5,155 nt of DNA, taken from Candidatus Muproteobacteria bacterium. Lineage in GTDB: Bacteria; Pseudomonadota; Gammaproteobacteria; Acidiferrobacterales; Sulfurifustaceae. The notes under the pieces were generated by a model that saw nothing but the letters and a program-made list of their open reading frames with translations, did not search any database and was not told the DNA's origin. The translations under genes were made by a program, and so were the position numbers. Shown piece by piece: positions 1-5,155 of this stretch; position 1 is the stretch's first letter, and every line of letters starts with the position of its first letter. Location of the stretch: NCBI GenBank assembly GCA_023266455.1, contig JAHFQD010000160.1, positions 1 to 5,155 of the forward strand. Direction: 5' to 3'.

Positions 1-282
1 GCGGCGAGAAGAGCAGAAGGTATGTCGGTTGACGAGACCGATGTGAGCGGTTCAGCACCGGCGACGGAGGATGGACAACCGTTGTTCGTCGCACCTCTCG
101 TACCACCTTCAGAGGTTGCACCGGTGCCGACAATAACGGCGAAAGAAGCGCTGCCACTTCCCATCTCGAGATCGCTGCGCCGTTACGAAGGCGTTCTGTC
201 CCGTCCGCCCGTACTCGGCAGACTTACCGCCGAGTCCATGTCGCCGACGAGGATGTTTCTGGCGCCGAACGATCCGGCGTAT
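1..282 (+). other. Lead-in linker of the giant protein (residues 1-94)
   Basis: This stretch is rich in Pro, Ala, Val, Thr and acidic residues over residues 8-55 (for example VAPLVPP and APVPT). It then becomes more structured, with SLRRYEGVL near 58-66 and RMFLAPNDP near 84-92. The first half looks like a flexible linker and the second half may be the first strand or helix of the next module. I recognise no domain. It could also be a true N-terminus beginning at the ATG at base 22, but nothing in the sequence settles that. Confidence 0.5.
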
Positions 283-3200
283 CCGTTTGTGCAGCGCTAC
301 CGTATCGAAGAGCATGCCGTGCTGATCGTCTCTCACCAACAACAGGTGGAGGTACTTCGCGCTGACGGCACGCGAATCCAATCGCGTTGGGCGGTGGATG
401 GTCGCTCGGGCGGGCGCCTGCTTGTCCCGCCGGATGTCATGGCAGATTATATTCTTCATGTCGTCCTTTCCGACTTGCGTCGCTGTCTTCTTGGCGACGA
501 AATTCTTGTCGAACTGGCGGGCTGTTCGTTGGCGGAAGGCGAAGGTGCCTATCCACAAGAAGTCGCCGATCGCGTCGTCGCCGCGCTTCGAAATAAGGGA
601 ATCCGCGCTCGCGTTCGGTTGCGTGCCGCACCCGAGGTTCATTGGCGAGGGAAAGACGGCGCCGGTGTCGTCGCACCAGCCGATCCGGCTACGGGGCTGC
701 GTGATAAATCGCAGCTGCCTGTACCAATGCGCGAATTTATCGGTGATCCGGACGCGGTACATGCCGACTATCTCGACGTTTTACCAGTAACGAACGACGC
801 TTCGACAGCTCGACCCAGTTCGGTCGAGGTGCCTTTGAGGGTGGACGCAGAATGGGATCGCAGCCAACCTCCGGTCGTCTCCAGCCCTTACGCGAATGCA
901 TATCTGGACGCGCAACAACTTTTCAACGGCGATTTTCCCGGGTGTCGCATTCCTGAAGAAGATAAACGCGGCGAAGTCCCCGTTTGGGATTTGTCTAACG
1001 CGGTCGTCCAGCAAGCGGGCGCAAGACTTTGGGTACCGGGCGATCCGCGCGGCGGTCCCCTGACATTGCCGACGGGTGAAACCGTCGTTCGTTTGCATTA
1101 CGACAATTGGGTCGACCGCGAGCGAATGGTAAGAAGGTTCGGGCCACCACACCGAATGGAAATTGCCGGCAAGACCAGTGCGATGCGAACACTGGTCGTT
1201 TGGACACAGGCCGGGGTTCAACAGCTCAAATTTCCACGAACGGGTATCGCCGAACTACCACGCTTAACGCGGACCGGCACGCCATCGCGAATATTGAGTC
1301 CCCGCGAAGTCGTTTCGGCGGCCGAAGCGACCGCCGCGTTGAGGCATTACGGTATTTTTGTGCCGGAACCCGCCGGGATTATTTTGGATCTTGGCGATGG
1401 CGGCGCGAGGATTACGCAAATCTGGCGGGAGATGCCAGTGGCAGACGACGGTCATCAGCCGGGTGATTTCGTCGCACCCCTTCACGTTTTCACCGACCCC
1501 GCATTTGCACACACGAGCATTGGCCAGAAACTTTTTCAAGTTCATGGCAGCCAACGTAATTGGCTTAATGCGGAAATTCCGCAGCCTGTAGCGATGTTGG
1601 TATGGAATCTATTGCGGCGCGTTAAAGCGCATCCTCAGATTCATCGTCAAAACCTCGACATCGTTGTCCGTCGGGGTCGCGTCGTAAAGATTTGTATTAA
1701 AGACATCAGCGATATTCCGATCGATGAACGCGCTAGATGCGCTGCGGGATGGGGTCCGAGCGCGTGGACAGAAAATCCCGTTTCTTCCGCACAGATTTTT
1801 CATCTTTTCGATGATGAACCTGATATGCCGTTATCGGAAACGTCGACGGCACGACACTATCGTTTCGCCATGGTCGAGATGTATACGCGCTCTGGAAACA
1901 CGCTCCGATGGCCCGAGTTTTATTACGCACTCGGGCGCGAGCTCGAAGTAATTGCTGTTGGAAGATTGGGAGATCAGGTCGGCGCGATGCCATTAGATGA
2001 GCAAGGGCGACCGCTTACTGCCGAATATATTGCACAGGTGCGCGAAGCTTTGATAGCACGTTGGGAGCGCGGCGAGGATAGGCAGAACTCGACGCGTCGG
2101 CGCGAGGCAGATCAACGAAGTCCAGAGGGCGATGTCGCGCGAAGACAAGCGGGACCTCAAGTGGAGGCGACCACGTCGAGCGATGCGACGACTGGCACGT
2201 ATGGCCCAGGCGCCAACGACGGTCTTGAACCGGTAACGACTGTAATGGATGGAGGAAATCCATTAACGCGGGCACCGGGCCGGAACGCCGCCGCTTCTTA
2301 TCGCAGCCAAACGTTCGATGTGTTTTTAGATTTCGCCGCCCGTCGAATACTACAACTGTCCGATCACGAATGGCGGACATTGGACGCAAGACTCGCGCAG
2401 CAAGCCGATCCCGAGGCCGCACTGTTTGAGGAACTCGAGCGTCGGTTAATCGAAAATCCGGATGCGGCGTTGTTGACATGGTTCGATGGGTATTTGCATT
2501 ACCTGCAGCGAGCGGTCGACGAAACCAATACAGCGCAGCAAGCGACAACCGATGCATTAGAGGAGTTGCTGCAGCGGGTACGGGCCGCGCATGCTCGTGC
2601 CGCTGCCTTGCAGGCGCAAGTGCGTCCGGTTGTTCCGCCGACCTATGCATCGTTAGTGGATTTAGGTGCGGCGCATCCGATCGTAGCTCGCGGTTGGATC
2701 AGCGACGTTACGGGGGATCCGGCGCTTGAACACGTTAGCGCTGCTGCGACGGTGAGGTCGGTCTATGAGACGTTGCTTGTTCTTGGTGAAGACGTGCAAG
2801 ACGCGGCGGCGGCGATTCCCCACGAGCAAGCGGTCGAAATTTATAACAACGTGATCGAGCTCATCGAACGGTTGCGGCGCGATTATGAAACGTTTCAACG
2901 GCAAGTGGTTCATTGGGAAAGAGGTAAAGCGTTTCCCAGAAAAATAATCTTTCAGTCGATTCATTTTCATCCGGCCGTGGCGCATCTAACGACGCTCACG
3001 AGAATCGTTAGAAACGACGTCGCGCAAGCGTTGGATGAGATCGTCGGCGCGTTGGCCGAATTGGTCGACAACACGCATCGATTAGTGAACGGCAAACAAC
3101 CGGACTCGACGCTGCCGTTCGTAAGGCAGGATGGTGGCGATGTGATTGCCGTCGATGTGACGCCGACGTTTGCGCGTCGTTCCTCTCGGACGACTTTTTT

Positions 3201-5155
3201 ACCGCCGTTACATCGACCTCACCTCAACCTCAACGCGATCACATCGGCGTTGGCAAGATTGTCGACGCTTGTCGGCGAAATTCCTGTGGCCGGGTTACAT
3301 AACGATGTTGTGCGTTCGGCGAAGGAAAATCTCGGACGTTCGGATGAAACGGACCATCTCGAAGATGGATTCCAGCAAACGCGCGCGCGGATACGCGAGA
3401 CGCAAGCCGCGATCGACAAGGCGATAGCCTTTATCGACGCCGCCGTGCGTCCGGAAATAGCGCGATATGAGCAAGAAAAAGAACGCTGGCGCCGCGGCGA
3501 CGGAGATGGGCCGGACGGTTCTCCGCAAGGACCTGACTCTCCACCCAAAGATGGACCGCGATCGGGCGGCGATGGAACGGCGTCCCCCATGCAACCCTTG
3601 GTAGTACAGACGACGTTACCGTCGGGAACTCCAAGCGGGTTGCTCACGCCTCGACCGCCTGGCATGAAATCTTCTGCGTCGCCTACAGCGACGAATTCAT
3701 GGAACGCCAGTAATCGCCGTCATACCGGCCCGGGACGCAACAAGCGGCGGTCGTTGCGCGGCGAACCGCCGGCGATGAGCGTCGGTGCGCGCAAACAGCC
3801 CTCGCCGATGCCGGTGACATCCGGCACGGCGACCCGTGTCTCGACCGACGCGTCAGCGCGACGCTTGCGGAAACGAAGACCGAGCGATGTGTCGCATGCC
3901 GTCGATACGGCGGATAACGCATCGGTCATGCCATTCCACATCGAAGGTGTCGCGCCACGGGTGAAAGCAAAAGCGAGCGTTGGAGATTCTGCGGATTCTT
4001 TAGAACACGGTGAATCGGAAGATCTAACGGTAGGAGATCGCCCTCATTTTCGAGCTAATTATGGACCTGCGGAATTTGGAAAAAAATGGCCGAAAGGGCC
4101 GCCGTTGCGAGGACCGAATCCAGGAGATCACGCGACCGTACCGACAAATACTCGTTTATCGGATATGGAGGGAGGCACAGCCACTCAATTCGCATCTGCA
4201 TCGCGTCCGTTAATTACCGACGTAAGATCTAATCCTGAGATCGTCGTGCGGGCTCCCACATTGGATGATACGGCGAGAATCTACGCGCTGTATAAGCGAT
4301 GGAGCCAACTTATTTTGCCCCGCGCCTACACAGATAGCGTTGCCTCCCAGCTGCTTCGACACACCGAACGTTCTCCTCATTTCCATAAGTTTGAAGACAA
4401 CATTCGCGCTGGAGAATTCAGCTCGACAAGTGTCTATACCCGTGTGGCGATGGTCGGGAACCGAATTGTCGCGCTGCTTTCGGGTCGTTATCGATTGAGC
4501 GGAACCAACAGAGAAAGTGCTGGCCCGAAATCGGTAGCGCTTCCATGGATTATCGATAGTTTTTTTGTCGATCCGGAATATGAAGAAGCCGGTGTTGGGG
4601 AAGAATTGGTGGAACGATTCCTGGCTCATCAATCATGGTTCGGCAATCCCGAAGTCGAGTTCAATGTGCCGGAATTGGATAGGTATGCCAGAAATTTATT
4701 CGAACGTTATGGTTTTAAATCGATGCAAGGAGTCGCGAGTTCTTCATGGAGATTTACGTCATCCATCATTATGTTGCGCACGGCCGGCACGCCGATGCCG
4801 GAGAGTATTTCTGCTAAGCGGACGCTCGCTTCATGGTCCTATCCGCGACTTGTTGCGTACGGACAAAATACATCAACGGCGTTAGCGAACGCACGACGAC
4901 GGCGTTATACGACTGCGCATTTCATGGCGACGTCTACGCTGGATCGAGTGCCGATCTGGGGAGATCTCGGCGATAGAGCCCTCCATATCGGTCATTATGA
5001 AGAGCCCATGGCACTTCTGCGCGGTGCGCTTGAATTTTGCAACCTGCATGAAATGACTTGTTTGATCGAGGTCGTTGGAACCGCGTCTGCCGCTTCCCAG
5101 ATTGTCGGCGAGATTGATAGCGTGCTGGGGCGGGAGTCAAACATGCCGCCATTAT
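1..5155 (+). CDS. Internal part of a giant multidomain protein (open at both ends)
   Basis: Frame +1 is open for all 1,718 complete codons, with no stop at either edge, so this is an interior fragment of a larger gene. I translated every codon. The product has well-formed domains and linkers, not the Arg/Ser-rich composition of the shadow frames. The modules, in order, are a caspase-like His/Cys module (about 95-227), an IucA/IucC-like module (about 285-690), a helical region (766-1165), a disordered basic linker (1166-1410), a GNAT acetyltransferase (1411-1595) and an unknown tail (1596-1718). There is no signal peptide or obvious transmembrane helix in the visible part. Such chains are known from giant polymorphic-toxin or effector proteins, so that role is my inference; a surface protein or an odd megasynthetase is also possible. 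The first in-frame ATG (base 22) could be a start only if the upstream open frame is untranslated. AGAAGG lies 1 base before it, too close for a normal ribosome site, and a GAGAAG 10 bases before it is weak. Reality of the ORF is near certain; the overall function is unknown. Confidence 0.97.
283..681 (+). other. Caspase-fold-like (CHAT/C80-like) module, His112/Cys175 (residues ~95-227)
   Basis: A hydrophobic strand HAVLIVSH ends in His112. It is followed by a GRLLVPPDVMADYIL segment (138-152) and a helix, then by a second hydrophobic strand, EILVELAGCSLAEG (167-180), that places Cys175 right after the strand. Next come a helix, EVADRVVAALRNKGI (187-201), and a strand ending VHWRGKDG (213-220). 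A His after one strand and a Cys after the next, then an Ala/Asp-rich helix and a short strand leading to a V-x-W-x-x-x-D-G-type turn, is the layout of clan CD (caspase-like) domains. It recalls the copies scattered through giant actinobacterial toxins. In known active members the dyad does proteolysis, often autoprocessing. Overall identity to any named family is not visible by eye, so this is inference from pattern. It could equally be an inactive fold relative or an unrelated Rossmann-like domain. Cys162 is a second, less well-placed cysteine. Confidence 0.4.
682..852 (+). other. Linker between caspase-like and IucA/IucC-like modules (residues 228-284)
   Basis: This is a Pro/Asp-rich connector containing short stretches such as PVPMREFIGDPDAVHADYL (240-258) and a Ser/Thr/Arg-rich piece around 267-274. 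It has no hydrophobic core pattern beyond one possible short helix. The HPxHPxxK motif seen in the N-terminal lobe of complete IucA/IucC enzymes would be expected near or upstream of here and is not present. The next module therefore either lacks that lobe or has diverged beyond recognition. Confidence 0.5.
853..2070 (+). other. IucA/IucC-like NIS-synthetase core domain (residues ~285-690)
   Basis: Several motifs of the IucA/IucC (NRPS-independent siderophore synthetase) family occur in the right order. An LHYDNW stretch (365-370) sits where the family has LPxHPWQ. Then come KTSAMRT (391-397, like the family's PTxSxRT), a strand QLKF with Lys410, TPSRIL (427-432, a degenerate version of the ITSxxR element), IWREMP (474-479, like the family's LREN/P), IHRQN (547-551, like EaHxQN) and VVKICIKD (561-568, like the VVLRD/KD element). 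The pieces from H548 through N551 to D568 and the preceding WLN/LLRR helices resemble the ATP-binding half of these enzymes. Family members join citrate or other dicarboxylates to amines or alcohols with ATP, in aerobactin-type siderophore synthesis. Complete enzymes are about 580-600 residues; here roughly 400 residues are recognisable and the N-terminal HPxHPxxK motif is missing. The domain could thus be truncated, repurposed or inactive. No siderophore transport or synthesis genes are in view. Recognition is by eye and needs a profile search. Confidence 0.6.
2071..2295 (+). other. Charged, low-complexity linker (residues 691-765)
   Basis: The segment begins with an Arg/Glu/Asp-rich stretch (WERGEDRQNSTRRREADQR, 688-706) that may continue the last helix of the preceding module. 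It then becomes rich in Thr, Ser, Gly and Pro (about 717-765) with no hydrophobic core. It separates the IucA/IucC-like module from the helical region. No domain is recognised. Confidence 0.6.
2296..3495 (+). other. Extended helical, partly coiled-coil region (residues ~766-1165)
   Basis: Four or more long amphipathic helical segments are visible, rich in Ala, Leu, Glu, Gln and Arg. They lie at about 768-825, 831-874 (YLHYLQRAVDET through LLQRVRAAHARAAALQ), 943-975 (EQAVEIYNNVIELIERLRR onward), 1000-1033 (VAQALDEIVGALAELV) and 1077-1166 (split by a short loop near 1094-1121). Hydrophobic residues recur every three to four positions. Short Pro/Gly breaks, including VRPVVPPTY (875-883) and a more extended patch at about 1034-1076, separate the helices. 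It may be a helical spacer or stalk, or a binding scaffold of the kind found between enzymatic modules of giant toxins. No catalytic motif stands out and I assign no function. Confidence 0.6.
3496..4230 (+). other. Disordered Pro/Gly/Ser-rich linker with basic clusters (residues ~1166-1410)
   Basis: The start is highly Gly/Asp/Pro-rich (about 1166-1192), followed by Pro/Ser/Thr-rich sequence with almost no hydrophobic core. Three basic patches stand out: RNKRRSLRG (1246-1254), ARRLRKRRPSD (1286-1296) and KKWPKGP (1361-1367). These look like linear basic motifs. RLRKRR also fits a furin-type dibasic site and a monopartite nuclear-localisation pattern, but in a disordered bacterial linker such clusters can arise by chance. 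An acidic Ser/Glu stretch (1328-1341) precedes a second Gly/Pro part ending in the GNAT module. Confidence 0.65.
4231..4785 (+). other. GNAT family N-acetyltransferase domain (residues ~1411-1595)
   Basis: The GNAT elements occur in order. They are a first strand, IVVRAPTLDD (1414-1423), with a following helix ARIYALYKRWSQL (1425-1437), then strands TRVAMVGNRIVALLSGRYRL (1480-1499). Strand 4 is WIIDSFFVDPEYE (1516-1528), followed by the acetyl-CoA pyrophosphate loop EEAGVG (1528-1533) and helix EELVERFL (1534-1541). The last motif is RYARNLFERYGFK (1561-1573), the family's characteristic N-x-x-x-x-Y/F-E-x-x-GF. The usual first loop residue (Gln or Arg in Q/R-x-x-G-x-G/A) is Glu1528 here, which may weaken acetyl-CoA binding. 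The module is about 185 residues, slightly long for the family because of an insertion near 1445-1478. It would transfer acetyl from acetyl-CoA to an amine; the target is not inferable. It may be a modifying toxin or an effector module, or a substrate-processing domain of a larger assembly. Confidence 0.85.
4786..5155 (+). other. Unrecognised C-terminal segment of the window (residues 1596-1718), truncated by the edge
   Basis: After the GNAT domain comes a short linker with a basic ARRRRY patch (1631-1636). A more structured part then begins at about 1645: LDRVPIWGDLGDRALHIGHY (1647-1666), then a helix MALLRGALEFCNLHEM (1670-1685) and a strand TCLIEVVGT (1686-1694), then another helix, ASQIVGEIDSVLG (1698-1710). 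This reads as the start of an alpha/beta domain that continues past the window. I do not recognise the family. Cys1680 and Cys1687 are the first cysteines for more than a thousand residues. Confidence 0.5.

Noticed and set aside
22..24. ATG as the true start of the giant gene
   Set aside because: The frame is open upstream to the window edge. The nearest purine-rich match (AGAAGG) is only 1 base away and the next (GAGAAG) is weak. It cannot be excluded, but nothing supports it.
109..762. Minus-strand open frame of 217 codons opposite the caspase-like module
   Set aside because: Arg/His/Asp-rich composition with no domain pattern, and it lies antisense to the continuous +1 frame. CpG-rich coding strands commonly leave such antisense frames open.
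398..790. Plus-strand frame of 130 codons in another frame, overlapping the caspase-like module
   Set aside because: It is fully contained in the giant frame, and its translation has no recognisable motif.
2015..2650. Minus-strand open frame of 211 codons opposite the linker and helical region
   Set aside because: Composition is Arg/Pro/Ser-rich without a hydrophobic core, and it overlaps the well-formed sense protein throughout.
3535..3575. Direct repeats in the Gly/Asp/Pro-rich linker
   Set aside because: The GDG/PDG-like runs are low-complexity composition with no regular unit length, so I do not call a repeat array.
3219..3665. Minus-strand frame of 148 codons
   Set aside because: Gly/Pro/Ser-rich product that mirrors the low-complexity sense linker, so it is a shadow.
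4210..4632. Minus-strand frame of 140 codons opposite the GNAT module
   Set aside because: The sense strand encodes clear GNAT motifs here, and the antisense product shows none.
1..5155. Promoters, terminators, CRISPR arrays, tRNA genes or insertion-sequence ends within the window
   Set aside because: None of the expected signals is convincing, and every base is accounted for by the single open reading frame.

Overview
The whole window lies inside one very long gene. Frame +1, read from base 1, is open without a stop from the first base to the last: 1,718 full codons plus one spare base. It has neither a certain start nor a stop here, so the window is an internal slice of a giant protein of more than 1,718 residues. 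Residue numbers below count from base 1 (residue n = bases 3n-2 to 3n). I see no second gene, RNA gene, mobile element, CRISPR array, promoter or terminator. The shorter open frames on both strands are shadows of this one.

The slice reads as separate modules joined by low-complexity linkers. In order they are: (1) a Pro/Ala/Thr-rich lead-in, residues 1-94; (2) an alpha/beta module with a His then Cys pattern resembling a caspase-fold (CHAT/C80-like) domain, about 95-227; (3) a linker, then a module with several ordered motifs of the IucA/IucC (NIS synthetase) siderophore-synthetase family, about 285-690; (4) a charged linker, 691-765; (5) a long helical, partly coiled-coil region, about 766-1165; (6) a disordered Pro/Gly/Ser-rich linker with Lys/Arg clusters, about 1166-1410; (7) a GNAT N-acetyltransferase module, about 1411-1595; (8) an unrecognised segment, 1596-1718, that runs off the window.

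Giant bacterial proteins that string enzyme-like domains along linkers are typical of polymorphic-toxin or effector proteins, notably in Actinobacteria. That role is inference: no toxin tip, secretion signal or immunity gene is in view. The most unusual point is a siderophore-synthetase-like core between a caspase-like and an acetyltransferase module in one chain. If a homology search confirms it, this would be a candidate undescribed multidomain system.

The DNA is CpG-rich and moderately GC-rich by eye (roughly mid to upper 50s percent, not computed). Arg is mostly CGN, and about 20 TTA leucine codons are used freely, which argues against a very high-GC Streptomyces-type genome. I cannot place the organism further than a CpG-rich bacterium.
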